Assembly (NCBI GenBank): GCA_018398815.1
Contig: CM031616.1
Location: 36,353,023 to 36,417,022, forward strand
Length of the DNA stretch: 64,000 nucleotides
Direction of reading: 5' to 3'
Source of the DNA: Conus ventricosus
Lineage: Eukaryota; Mollusca; Gastropoda; Neogastropoda; Conidae
Position 1 is the first letter of the stretch. Each line of letters starts with the position of its first letter. Positions 48,821-59,944 of this stretch are shown in pieces. The translations under genes and the position numbers were made by a program. The notes below the pieces were generated by a model that saw nothing but the letters and a program-made list of their open reading frames with translations, did not search any database and was not told where the DNA came from.

Positions 48821-49800
48821 TTGTTCAGGAAACAGCTATTATCCTAGAGAAAAATAATGATGAGGGAGTGCATATTATGCTAAGGATCACAACTGTTTTC
48901 CTCTGAATCACAAGTTTTCCTTATTAGACAACAGTTTCACTGTTTTCATGAGAATAATAGCTGATTTCCCTGTGGATCACAAATATTGTACCTATTTTCC
49001 TAAGGATAGTAATTGTTATTGTTGTTTCCCTAAGGAAAAAGTTAATTTCTTGAGTAAAACTTTGGTAACAAGGAAGGAAAAAAAAACAACCAGCTTGCCG
49101 TGACAGAAGCATGGAAAACCATAGCTGCCAACTGCTACGATATCACCGTAGTTTGCTACGCCAAGAATGCTTGCTACGACGCTACTACGATCATTAAATT
49201 GCTACGGCAAAAAAAAAAAATTCGAAGATACTTTCGTTTTGTTTGGACAGCGCTAAGTAACGTCTCTATGGGTCTGTCGGAACTGCATTTCCGCTTTCGG
49301 TTTTACTGTAGCACGTAGATTTTTTTTCACAATTTGCCCCCCTTCCTCTGCTTCATCTCTGTATAATAACATTTATAGATATACTAAGAGTACTGTAGCT
49401 TTAATGTGGTCCGTAAAACTGGTTATAGGCCTGATTTCTTTTTAGAATGCGCGCAAAATTAAGTTGCTACTGTCAAATTGGAAATGCTACTGTGAAAATT
49501 GTGAAATGCTACTGTAAGCCGCATGAGCAGGTTGGCAGCTCTGGAAAACAGTTGTGATCCCAAGGATCATAACTGTTTTTTGTTTTATCATTGTTTTCCA
49601 TATGGATAATGGCTATGTGGTCCATAGGAAAAATGCCAATAATATCAGTTTCCATCTAGGTAACTCGGGAAAACAGTTATTATCCTAAGGAAAACAGAAA
49701 AACAATATTATCCTAAAGAAAACAGTTGTGATTCTTAGAGTAAAACAGCAAAACCCTGTTTTCCTGAAGGATAATCCCAGTTTTCCTGGGAATGTGTCAA
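48821..49800. repeat. Diverged array of a TTTTCCTAAGGAT motif, split by a small transposon
   Basis: GTTTTCCT or its complement AGGAAAAC, near CCTAAGGAT(C)A, recurs at irregular spacing on both sides of 49,120-49,543 (for example 48,880-48,900; 49,000-49,040; 49,548-49,572; 49,670-49,735), in both orientations. CCTAAGG is itself nearly palindromic. This looks like an old tandem array decayed to about 30-40-base spacing. Confidence 0.6.
49120..49543. mobile_element. Non-autonomous hAT-like element (MITE), 424 bp
   Basis: The left end is CATAGCTGCCAAC, and the right end reverse-complements to CAGAGCTGCCAAC (12 of 13 match). The direct repeat GAAAAC sits flush at 49,114-49,119 and 49,544-49,549, a perfect 6-bp duplication. 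Subterminal GCTAC motifs repeat about five times on the left and three times on the right (GCTACTGT). No coding capacity. It lies inside a diverged repeat array. Confidence 0.8.
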
Positions 49801-50702
49801 TTATGGGCTTACGAAGCCTGTGTGCTCTGGTAACAGAATCCACTACATATTTTGCTCTGTGCGTCATAGTGGTGTGGGAAGGGAGGTGGAGACAGAGAGA
49901 GAGAGAGAGAGAGAGAGTGAGAGACAGGCTGGGGGGGGGGGGGGGTCTGGATAATGGTTTTTGACTAAATGGTGTTCTTTGGGTTATATACATGCACATA
50001 TATGCTCTCTCTCTCTCCCTCCCTCTCTCCCCTCTCTCTCTCTCTTCTCCTCTCTCTCTCTCTCTCTCTCTCTCATATCTTCTCTGCTCCCATTCTCCTC
50101 TCTCCCAGTCTTACTGTAGCTAGCTGTGTTGCTGCCTCAGCCCTTCCCAGCTTACATCCTAAGTCGCTTGTCTCAAGTGGAACACCAAGCTCCTTGAATG
50201 TGGTAGCAAGGAGCAAAGAGAAGATGGAAGGAAGGGGAGGGCAGTGAGTGGGGGTTGGGGATGGGGTGTACAGGTAAATTACTGTCTGAGGCAGAGGCTT
50301 TGACCTGATGGATCCGTTGACAAATTGGTTAGGGAGGGAAGGGGAGAAGAAGGGGGGGGGGGGGGGGGGTTGAGGCATAGACTCCAGAAAAAACGGAGAT
50401 GTAGCTTTATGGTGGGTGGCTGGGGCTGCAGCATATTTCGTGCCTGGCTGGATTTTGACATCTGTAGATAAACTCTATCACTGGAACGAAGTAGAAAAGT
50501 GGGGGAGAAGGTGGAGGGGGGGGGGGGGGGGACACTTCCAGCCCTCTTCTTCTGGAAGGCTGCCGATCCGTGCAGATTGGACACTGCCTGTTCCCAGCAT
50601 ACATACATGTGTTGGTGCCAGAGCTTCCTCCTTTGATCTGTGTTTGTCAGACTTTTTACTCACGCCGTTCTTCTTTGCTGTCCTCTCTCTCTCTCTCCTC
50701 CT

Positions 50703-50733
<31 letters not shown>

Positions 50734-50780
50734 CTCTCACTCTCTCCTCTCTCTCATCTCTCTCTCTCCTCTCTCTCTCA

Positions 50781-50811
<31 letters not shown>

Positions 50812-50816
50812 CTCTC

Positions 50817-50849
<33 letters not shown>

Positions 50850-50855
50850 TCGTCA

Positions 50856-50909
<54 letters not shown>

Positions 50910-51309
50910 CAGAATGTACTCCCCAGCTGTCTGTCTCAAGGTCGATGGTCTCGTTAGGCACCGACATGGACCTTTTCGTTTGTTCTCTGGTGTACTGCCA
51001 AGTGGAGAGTCATTTGGGTTCCTCAAGGAGACCAATAGCCAACTGCATGTCAGCCCCCCCCCCCCCCCCCCAACCCACCCCCACCCACTCCCTTTACTCC
51101 CCGCTGTGTTTCCTCATTTTCATCTACTCCTGTTTGGTTTTTCCATTTCTCTGATCTACTATAGGCTCTGGGAACGGAGCCGCGCAAAGAGAGGGGTGGG
51201 TAGGGTGTGGGTTGGGGGAGGGTAGTTAGTAAAAAGCAGCCAAGAAGAATGCACACAACATGAGTTGATTATTTAACACAGGGTACATGCAGGCTACTTA
51301 AGAAAAGAC

Positions 51310-51340
<31 letters not shown>

Positions 51341-51540
51341 ACACACACACACGCATGCGCATACAACACACATACTTCCTCTCTCACTCTCTTTCTCTCT
51401 CTCTCACTTGCTTGCTTGTGTACACATGCATGCATGTATGGGTCTCACTTTGTCCACCCTCTCTCTCTCTCTCTTATTTTCTTTTTCTTTTTTTCCCCCC
51501 TTTTTTTTTTAGAGACCTTAAATTCGAGTTATTTTCTTAA
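49801..51540. other. Microsatellites and spacer, no gene seen
   Basis: (AG)n at 49,890-49,922, poly(G) at 49,931-49,944, (CT)n at 50,006-50,075, poly(G) at 50,353-50,370 and 50,517-50,531, compound CT/CA tracts at 50,683-50,909, and poly(C) at 51,055-51,070 and 51,309-51,326. Long frames are translations of these. No exon recognised. Confidence 0.7.
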
Positions 51541-52090
51541 AACCAATTTGTGGTGGCTTTCCATCAATCATCCTCCATTTTGAGACCTCATTTTCTGCAG
51601 GTTTAAATCATATCTATGAGATTTGTGTGCGTGTTTTTTTTAAGGTTTCAAATAAGTCTGAACTGGTATCTGCGCAGTTGATTTTTCCGTAGATTGCAGA
51701 CCTGTCTCTGCTGACTACCTTTTTCAGGCATGTTTTTAGGAGCAGACTTTCTACAGACTTCAGAACTTGGCTGTGTCCGATGATATGCAGCAGAATTTGG
51801 ACACATCAATGAAAGCGATATTGCAGAATTTGGACATGTCTTAGGGGCTGATTTTAGAATTCAGAAGAGTGCCTAGCAGAGCAGATTTTGGCAAATTTCA
51901 GACAAGTCTATGAGGTATGATATTCCGAAGAACTCAGTGAGAGCTGATTTTTCCTGTGTGTCTGTAGAGCAGATATTCTGCAGAATGTAGAGGCATCTTT
52001 ACTTACTGTTTTCTGCGCTATAAGAGCTGCGTTCTGTCATATAAGTCTTTGTGAACAGATTTTTTAGACCTGTCCTGTGAGAGCTGGATT
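51541..52090 (+). repeat. Diverged tandem array, about 40-bp unit, left part
   Basis: Variants of GCTGATTTT ... TGCAGAATT(T/C)(A/G)GACA(C/A)(G/A)TCT recur every 35-60 bases. The same type of unit resumes at 53,854-53,970 and 54,335-54,565, after the hAT-like insertion and the 28-bp array. Confidence 0.65.
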
Positions 52091-52984
52091 CAGGGGTTAA
52101 CAGTAACCATTGCCGACGGCCCGGGCAAGTGAACTCCCGTGTCGGCAAGCCAAACTATTCTTGAACGTGCCCGACCGGGCAAGTGAAAATTTTGACAACC
52201 AACTATTATTTTTTATTGCACGAACGCTGTTAAAGCCTACTTGTCAACGCGACCGAAAGCTTAGACCAAAGCTTTGACCAGTTTGAGGAGACAACATAAG
52301 TTTTAGACCATGCTCGGCTATGCGTGTTTGCCACAGACAGTTACACTGCAGCAGCAGAAGACGCATCTTCTCATTGGCTGCAATTTATGGAAAGCAAGCC
52401 AAGTTGAAGGTCATGCCGCGAAGCACATGTGGCTGACGCATGTTCGTTCTTTGTCTAGATCTAGGCCTAGTCTTATAGGGTCTAGAGAAATGGCTCAGCG
52501 ATCAGAATGGATGTCTAAGCTTGATGATCAGTGTGGATGATGATGTCTGGTTCCGTCGCAGGGAACGATGATTTCTTCTGTAAGTCTGGTCGCCTCACGT
52601 CTGCGTGTGGCATGACCCCGGTGTGTTTTTCAATGGATGTATCTGATAGCCCCCCCCCCCCCCCCCCCCCCCCCCTTCTACAGGGCATCAAATTCAAAGC
52701 TGGTGTAGGCTAACGGACGTGCTGATCACATGTTGTAGGAAAGATGGAACGGCGCTGGGGGTCTGGCATTTGAGGAGATGCCATTCAGTCAACTGGTGTC
52801 ATGCGGTATTCCAGGTTGTACAAGGAGTGGTTGACTGCCTTCAGCCTTGTAGTTGTAATGTTCAAAATCCGTTTGTGGTTTAGACTTTTTTCCTCAGCCT
52901 GTAGTTTGAGTGATGATACATACTGCAGCCCATTGTCGATCTCTCAAGACTTTTAGGCATTGCCATGGCGCGCATAATATGAAG

Positions 52985-53220
52985 CCATGTGCTTGCCAAT
53001 GTCAACAGCTGTGGTTGAGAGAGGGTTCTCTGCCATGAAAAGGATTAAAAAAAAATGACTGGAGAAGCACCCTGACAGTTGAAAAGCTGTCAAAACTGTT
53101 GTTCCTGAGTCTTGAGGGGCCAAATGTGGAAGACTATGATGGAGCCAGAGCTTTGGATAGATGGTGGAATGAGGCCCAGAGACACAATGCCACAAGATTA
53201 ATTTCTTTCAGGCTGACCTG

Positions 53221-53222
<2 letters not shown>
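52985..53222 (+). pseudogene. hAT transposase C-terminal dimerisation domain (frameshifted)
   Basis: Reads MCLPMSTAVVERGFSAMKRI, then, after a frame change at a nine-A run (53,048-53,056), LTVEKLSKLLFLSLEGP and ARALDRWWNEAQRH, and a stop. The E-R-x-F-S-x-M-x-R-I-K ... L-x-L ... W-W order is the conserved hAT dimerisation region as in ZNF862/KIAA1586-like proteins. The N-terminal finger and catalytic residues were not identified in the rest of the element. Confidence 0.85.
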
Positions 53223-53292
<70 letters not shown>

Positions 53293-53309
53293 CTTCTTGT
53301 GGATATGGG

Positions 53310-53735
53310 GATAAAGGCAAGCCAAGGACTACTTGCGATGAGAAAAGTTTGTGACATTTCCCTGTGTGTTGACTGGTGGATTAACATTAGAGACAGTTGG
53401 GGGAAGGGCTGAAGAAGGCAAGCCAAGAAGTACTTGTGTAGAGAAGAGTTTGTGGCATTCCCCTGTGTGTTTTAACTAAAGAATTGACATTAGAGACAGT
53501 GGGGAAAGGGTTGAAGAAGGGGAAAAGAAGCAAGACAAGGATATGTGGAGAAGAACAAAAGGCAAGCCAATGACTACAGTACTTGTGTTGAGAAAAGTTT
53601 GTGACATTTCCGTGTTTCACTAGTGAATAATAGAATTATAAGACAAAAGGAAGCCTGTCATTCATGTGTGAACAAGTGAACCAGAAGCTAGCCAATGACT
53701 TAGGTAAGAATGTGTTTGTGATATTGTTATGCATG
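53310..53735 (+). repeat. Tandem repeat of about 110-140 bp, three to four copies
   Basis: AAGGCAAGCCAAGGACTAC, GAGAAAAGTTTGTGACATT, CCCTGTGTGTT and TAACATTAGAGACAGT recur in order starting near 53,313, 53,418 and 53,560, with a partial copy near 53,690. It forms the 3' part of the hAT-like element. Confidence 0.8.
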
Positions 53736-53970
53736 GAGGGGAGTAGCTTAACATGCAGATTTGGGGCAAGTTGAAAGTAAGCTTGGGCAAGTGATTTTTT
53801 CTTCTACTTGCCCGAATGGGCAACTGAGAAAAAAAGTTGATGTTAACCCCCTGTGATTTTTAGATGTGTCAATGATTGAGAGATGATTTTCTACAGAAAT
53901 CAGGCGCATCTTAGGTCCTTTCAGTTTCAATGCTTTGATGTTTCTTCACCAGTGTGTGAGATATGAATAT

Positions 53971-54334
53971 GCAGAATTCAAACAAAATCTGGAACATCTG
54001 CAGAGTTCAAACAAATCTGGAACATCTGCAGAGCTCAAACAAATCTGAAACATCTGCAGGGGTTCAAACAAATCTGGAACACTGCAGAGCTCAAACAAAT
54101 CTGGAACATCTGCAGAGCTCAAACAAATCTGGAACATCTGCAGAGCTCAAACAAATCTGGAGCATCTGCAGAGCTCTAACAAATCTGGAACATCTGCAGA
54201 GCTCAAACAAATCTGGAACATCTGCAGAGTTCAAACAAGTCTGAAACATCTGCAGAGTTCAACAAATCTGGAACTTCTGCAGAGTCAAACAAATTTGAAA
54301 CATCTGCAGAGCTCAGACAAATCTGGAACATATG
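53971..54334 (+). repeat. 28-bp minisatellite, 13 copies
   Basis: Consensus CAGAGCTCAAACAAATCTGG then AACATCTG. Thirteen units with no spacers, differing at one to four bases each. Several carry GAGCTC. Confidence 0.95.
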
Positions 54335-54362
54335 ATAAGATCCATTTTTCAGCAGAGTTCAA

Positions 54363-54405
<43 letters not shown>

Positions 54406-54612
54406 TAAAAGATGGTTTTCTACAGAATTCAGAAACATCTTTGACAGCAGATTTTTCCTTGCAGTTCAGAGTGCCTCTCTGAAAGATGATTTTTGTGCAA
54501 GATTCAGACATGACTGAGAAGAGATGATTTTGTGCAAAATTCAGACAAATAAATCCATGTATATAACAACAGCCAAGCATTCTTGCTTTGGGGGGGGGGG
54601 GGGGGGGGGGGG
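54335..54612 (+). repeat. Right part of the 40-bp array with poly(G) tracts
   Basis: Units resembling AGATGATTTT ... GCA(A/G)A(A/T)TTCAGACA continue here, interrupted by poly(G) of 40 bases (54,363-54,402) and followed by 23 G (54,590-54,612). Confidence 0.75.
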
Positions 54613-55140
54613 ATTTTCACTTTTTCTCCTTCTGCTGAAAGTGCATGGCACACACAGACCTGGTTTCATTGTCTTTTCTAACACTGGCATCCAGACCACC
54701 CACAACTGGAGTCTCAGATGAAAGAACTATTCCTGAACGCTGCATTTGGACTGGCCATGAAAGCCTCATTCTTTCTGGACTCATTATCATGCTTCTTCTT
54801 GGCAGACACTTCATCAACTTAACCCCATCTCACAAAAGGCAAGTTGTTTTCAGGAAAAGTAGTTTACTTGTGGCTTCATGTGTCTGGGAATGGCGGTGAT
54901 GGTAGAGCTCTATTTCTTACAGCTTCATCGTCAGTCAGGCTTTGTAGGTACCATGTTCAAGTTTGGAGCTGGTAGAATGGTAATTGGTTATGTTTTAGCA
55001 GGGTCTGGCCGCGTTCCCCTCAGACTGGAGAGGCGCACAGGCTGGCCATCAGCTGGGATGGTCATTGTGAGTAATCTCCACTGTGCCCAAACACAGACAG
55101 CCCTGGCAGTGAACTGAGTCTGACCATCAGAGACCTGCAG
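54613..55140. other. Short single-copy stretch
   Basis: A segment between TTTTAGCAG (55,000) and a GTGAGT (55,068) is open (GSGRVPLRLERRTGWPSAGM) and looks exon-like, but it has no recognised homologue and no partner exon. It was not annotated as coding. Confidence 0.35.
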
Positions 55141-56282
55141 AGAAACTGTTTCTGTCAGTGATAAACATACTGGCTGATCTACTGTTCCTGATAGTGACAG
55201 CCACACAGTCACAGACAGGCTGACAGCTGAAGTGAGCTGCCAATGACAGTCACAGACTGACAGCTCAAGTGTTTCTGCCAGTGACAGCCACAGACTGACG
55301 ATTGAAGTGTTTCTGTCAGTGACAGTCACAGACTGGGCAGCTGAAGTGTTACTGTCAGTGACAGTCACAGACTGACGGCTGAAGTGTTTCAGCCAGTGAC
55401 AGTCACAGACTGACGGCTGAAGTGTTTCAGCCAGTGACAGACGGCTGAAGTGTTTCGGCCAGTGACGGTCACAGACTGACGGCTGAAGTGTTTTGGCCAG
55501 TGACAGTCACAGAACTGACGGCTGAAGTGTTTCAGCCAGTGAACTGACGGCTGAAGTGTTTCAGCCAGTGACAGACTGACGGCTGAAGTGTTTCTGTCGG
55601 TGACAGTGACAGACTGACAGCTAAAGTGTTTCTGCCAGTGACAGACTGACAGCTGAAGTGTTTCTGCCAGTGATAGTCACAGACTGACAGCTGAAGTGTT
55701 TCTGCCAGTGACAGTCACAGACTGACAGCTAAAGTGTTTCTGCCAGTGACAGACTGACAGCTAAAGTGTTTCTGCCCGTGACAGCTGAAGTGTTTCTGCC
55801 AGTGACAGTCACAGACTGACAGCTAAAGTGTGTCTGCCAGTGACAGACTGACAGCTGAAGTGTTTCTGCCAGTGACAGTCACAGACTGACAGCTGACGCA
55901 TTTCTGCCAGTGACAGTCACTGACTGACAGCTGAAGTGTTTCTGCCAGTGACAGTCACAGACTGACAGCTGAAGTGTTTCTGCCAGTGATAGTCACAGAC
56001 TGGCAGCTGAAGTGTTTCTGACAGTGACAGCCACACAGTCACAGACAGGCTGACGGCTGAAGTGTTTCTGACAGTGACAGCCACACAGGCTGACGGCTGA
56101 AGTGTTCTGACAGTGACAGCCACACAGTCACAGACAGGCTGACGGCTGAAGTGTTTCTGACAGTGACAGCCACACAGTCACAGACAGGCTGACGGCTGAA
56201 GTGTTTCTGCCATTGACAGCCACACAGTCACAGACAGGCTGACGGCTGAAGTGTTTCTGCCAGTGACAGACTGACTGACTGA
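55141..56282 (+). repeat. 38-bp minisatellite, about 27 copies
   Basis: The main unit is GACAGTCACAGACTGACAGC then TGAAGTGTTTCTGCCAGT. A shorter unit lacks GACAGTCACA, and a longer variant (CACACAGTCACAGACAGGC) dominates after 56,020. Higher-order change from one variant to the next along the array is visible. Not coding. Confidence 0.95.
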
Positions 56283-56556
56283 CTGACGACTGGCACTAGT
56301 GGCAGATGAGCTGTTCCGTCTATCATGGGATAGGATGGGGCTGTGCAGAAAGGAAAAGTAAATATTTGTCTTCTCATCAGATTTCCCAGTGCAAACTATT
56401 CCCCCATCTGAATTGGGCTGGAAACGGCTTAGGAAGAGAAAGTCTCAGTCATCAAACCCAAGCAGCCTATTGATACTCTCTCTCCTTCTTCTCCACTCCT
56501 CCCCCATGTCTTCATACTTCCCCTCCCTCCCACACACACACATGCATGCACGCACG

Positions 56557-56641
<85 letters not shown>

Positions 56642-57101
56642 GTTCTCTGCTTTTCTTTTTCTGAAAAAAAAATGAAATATTGTTCTTTCCAAAACATTTA
56701 GGAGCTCCCTTACCCATGACCTGGACTGGACCCTGGTACATTCCGTCTGTTACATAGTCGCATGATGCAAACAGGCATACCTATTACGATTTTATACGAA
56801 CTCTTTATCCACAGTTCGTTAATCACATTCCGACAGTGCCAGCCTCCCTGTTTGTGCGGGTCATGGGGTGTAAAGTGAGGAGGGATTGAGGGGGGCAGGG
56901 TGGGAGGGGGAGGCAGGGTGGGGCTGCCTCAGCTGGGCTCTGATTGATGTGATGGTGATCGTGTGAGAGAGACACCTGCTGCAGTGGTGGATTAGATTGA
57001 TAGACTGCCTGTTTCTGCTTTCACAACCAGGGTCTTGGGACTTGACTGGTCTGTGAGGGAAAGTGCAAGATGGCTCCAACAACAACCAAGAACAAAGAAA
57101 G

Positions 57102-57150
<49 letters not shown>

Positions 57151-57271
57151 ACACACACACACACACACAGAGGAAAGAACAAGGAAGAGGGATGAATCCT
57201 TCCCACCCACCCATCCCCACCCCGTCAGAAAAAAGAAAGAAAGAAAGAAAATTGATATAACCACAGTATAC
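56283..57271. other. Spacer with (CA)n tracts
   Basis: (CA)n at about 56,530-56,639 and 57,104-57,168. No gene recognised. Confidence 0.7.
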
Positions 57272-57395
57272 CACTTGAAGTGATTTTTTAGTCTCTGAAA
57301 GAGTTAAACTGTTTTCATCCGATCTAAGATTTTATGGAACCAAAAGATTTTAATGAAATTCCGGTGTGTTTTTAGAAGGTCTGTTTTATGGTGTG
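57272..57395 (+). repeat. Dispersed repeat family 1, partial copy
   Basis: CACTTGAAGTGATTTT, TCTCTGAAAGAGTTAAAC, GATCTAAGATTTTATGG and GGTGTGTTTTTAGAAGG match the middle of the copies at 16,578 and 30,076. It then runs into (GT)n and T-rich sequence. Confidence 0.65.
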
Positions 57396-57839
57396 TGTGT
57401 GTGTGTGTGTTTCTTTCTTTCTTTGTTCTTGGGTTGTTGTTTTTTTTTTTTTTTGTTTGTTTGTTTTTTTGTGTGTTTTTTTTTTGTCAGTACAACCTTG
57501 AGTTAATCTGACAATAAATTGGTTTCAGTCAGTCAGTCAGAATCTGGAGTAGGACAGAAGTGTCCGTCATGACCTCACTACAGTTCTCCTGTGCTAGTGG
57601 TGTGTCTCTCTCTCTCTCCTCTCTCTCTCCTCTCTCTCTCTCTCACTCTCTCTCTCTCTCTCTCTCTCCTCTCTCTCCTCTCTCTCCCCCCCCCCCCCCT
57701 CTCACTCATATCATGTAATCAATATAGATACACAATTGATAACTTGCCACAGCATAAGTGAAGTGGAGGAGATAAAGGGGATGTGAAATTGGAGATTACA
57801 GATTTTTTTGCTGTCAGTACATCTAATGCCCCTCCTCTC

Positions 57840-57872
<33 letters not shown>

Positions 57873-58202
57873 TCTCTCTCCTCTCCTCTCTCTCTCTCTC
57901 TCTTCTCCTCTCTCTCTCTCTCTCTCTCGCTCCCTCCTCCTCTATTCCCCCTTCCCTCACTACCACCTGGTCTATATCTTTCTCTGTGTCCTATTTTCTG
58001 TTTGGGGTCCTTGCTGATCAATATCTGTCCTCCTAGTGGGTTTGGGGGTTTTGTGTGATGGGTAACAGATGGAAGAGAGAAAATAGACCTGTGTATGAGT
58101 GAAGGGGAGAGGAGGGGATGGTACCTGTGTGTGTTGTGTGATCCGTTTTCATTGGGTACTGTTTGAGTTTGCAGTTAATGTTGATACGTCTGCTTTCTTT
58201 GT
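57396..58202. other. Microsatellites and spacer, no gene seen
   Basis: T-rich at 57,440-57,490, (CT)n at 57,604-57,686 with poly(C) to 57,699, and (CT)n at 57,837-57,930. Confidence 0.7.
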
Positions 58203-58389
58203 TTGTTTTTCCCTGAATGTTATTCAGTAGTCGGTATATTTTAGTTATGTCAGATTTTGCACTTTATTTATTTTTCCCTGGATAAACAAGGCTAATCTGG
58301 CCATCTGGCCCCCCCCCCCCCTCCCCCCCCAATTTAAAAAAAGAATTGTCCATTTCTTTGATTCGTTCTCATGAAAACCTCTGTTTTCT

Positions 58390-58471
<82 letters not shown>
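58203..58471 (+). repeat. Dispersed repeat family 2, copy 2, ending in (CT)n
   Basis: Matches 12,042-12,256 in order (GAATGTTATTCAGTAGTC, CAGATTTTGCACTTTATTT, GGATAAACAAGGCTAATCT, TCTCATGAAAACCTCTGTT). It has an added poly(C) patch at 58,311-58,330, and it too ends in a long (CT)n (58,392-58,470). Confidence 0.7.
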
Positions 58472-58474
<3 letters not shown>

Positions 58475-58809
58475 GCCTCCATCTCCTTCCCTCTTTGTCT
58501 CTCTGTCCAACCTTTTGGATTTGATTGATTTAATTTAGAGTCTGTTCACAACGATGGTGATATATAGACTTTTTTAAAAAAAAAATAAATAAAAAAAATT
58601 AAAAAAAAATAAAAACCCACCTTATATACATGTGTGTTTGTGTGTAAGTGCGTTATATGAGAGTGTGTGAGCGCGAGTGTGCATGTGCGTGCGTGCATGC
58701 ATGCGCGCACCCGTGTGTATGTGAGAGTGAGAGTGAGAGAGAGAGACACACAAATACATGAAAGTTTGCCTATTAACGACCAAACAATAATTATAAACTG
58801 ATAAATCAA

Positions 58810-59350
58810 TTACAGCAAATGAATAATAACAGAACTCGATATAGCCTTTGCTATATCAATCATTTTGGGGTTGTAAAGAATTTCATGTAAAGCCCCTAAT
58901 GAAGCAATATCTATGTTTAGAAATTTATATAAAGATGTTAGAACTGGACATTCAAAAAGAATATGTTGAATAGATAATGGGAGACCACAAGCGCAATCTA
59001 CATCCTTAGAAAATTTGGTTTTCCACGAGTTTAAACGCATTTTATAAATTATACTGGACAACGATCTTTGACATAATAACGCTTTCCTTTTTGCAGGAAG
59101 TTTTTCATTGTTCATACAAATTTTCTAATAGAGAACTGATTTCATGTTTATCCAATTTTAATTTACTATCTGGATTTTTTCTAAGAGCACCCTCTTTTGC
59201 TAATTTATCAGCTGTCCAAACCTTCTTCCTTGCCATCTCCATTTCGAAAATTGCATTGGCACTGGTTGTCGACAGTCAGGATGTTTGCTCCACTGCCTGT
59301 CTTTTTTCCCAGCTTACAGTGAGTGACTTGTGGAATTTGCCTGTGTGAAG
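58810..59350 (-). mobile_element. 3' end of a non-LTR retrotransposon (decayed)
   Basis: On the - strand VWTADKLAKEGALRKN (near 59,220) is the last RNase H block. After a frame change the reading continues MNNEKLPAKRKALLCQRSLS, then DVDCACGLPLSIQHILFECP, a C-x-C ... H ... C zinc motif that closes the protein, ending at 58,810. The same architecture occurs at 23,177-24,154, and both copies share a CTGTAATTG phrase just after the coding end. The 5' part is missing or unrecognisable to the right of 59,350. Confidence 0.72.
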
Positions 59351-59944
59351 CTGGCACTGCATTGTTCACCTGTGTAGCCAGCATAGCGGAAGATCCATGT
59401 CGCGTTCGAAATGCTTCACTCTATCTCTGCGTATTTACAACTCTCCGACTCTCGGTCTCTCTCAGACACGTGCACATGTTGCCAGGGATCGCCGTGGTGC
59501 ATACTGCGCACTAAAATGTGACCCCATTCCCTTGAATCATGTTTTATGTGGGGACTGTACCCTCTAGAATTCAAACCTAGAGGTGGGTTCCCTCTTGAAG
59601 ATTCTGACAAGCTCATTTGCTTCCGAATCTTGAGTTGCTGGGTTGTTTGGACAGTAGAGTCAGGAATTGTTGGAACTGTCTGAAATAGAAATAGCATCGC
59701 TTCGTGCCCTTGTGAGAAATGAATGGTCAAAGATGGGGCACATACATCACTTAAAAAGGGATGCTGCCCATAGGAATGGTCACAGTCAAAGAACTACTTT
59801 CAACAGAACTGTAAAATGACTCCATCTAGCTAACTCTCTATGCAAAAGATAAACGGGAAAAGCTACTCTCTATGCAAAAGATAAACGGGAAATTGATGAA
59901 AAAAAAAGACATGATCAAAGCCAGTTGGGAATAACATGGTGGCA
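59351..59944. other. No recognised gene
   Basis: A 104-codon frame on - (59,416-59,730) is open without low complexity but matches nothing I know. A 40-base phrase GCTA(A)CTCTCTATGCAAAAGA is tandemly duplicated at 59,828-59,890. Confidence 0.4.

Larger units (their letters stand above)
52091..53853 (+). mobile_element. hAT-like DNA transposon, 1.76 kb, internally deleted
   Basis: The left end is CAGGGGTTAACAGTAACC. The right end reverse-complements to CAGGGGGTTAACATCAAC. Near both ends is GGGCAAGTGAA or its complement. Flanking hexamers TGGATT and TGATTT are similar but not identical, so a 6-bp duplication is possible, not proved. Inside are a C-run (52,651-52,675), a transposase C-terminal domain (52,985-53,220), (GT)n at 53,221-53,291 and a tandem repeat (53,310-53,735). 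The insertion splits the 40-bp array. Confidence 0.72.

Noticed and set aside
53971..54334. Regular 28-bp repeats resembling a CRISPR array
   Set aside because: Units abut without spacers and the DNA is eukaryotic; this is a minisatellite.
55007..55067. Exon-like segment between an AG and GTGAGT
   Set aside because: Does not match SNRNP70 or any family I know, and no partner exon in phase was found.
59416..59730. 104-codon frame on the - strand without low complexity
   Set aside because: No recognised domain and no splice context; mentioned as an unexplained open stretch only.
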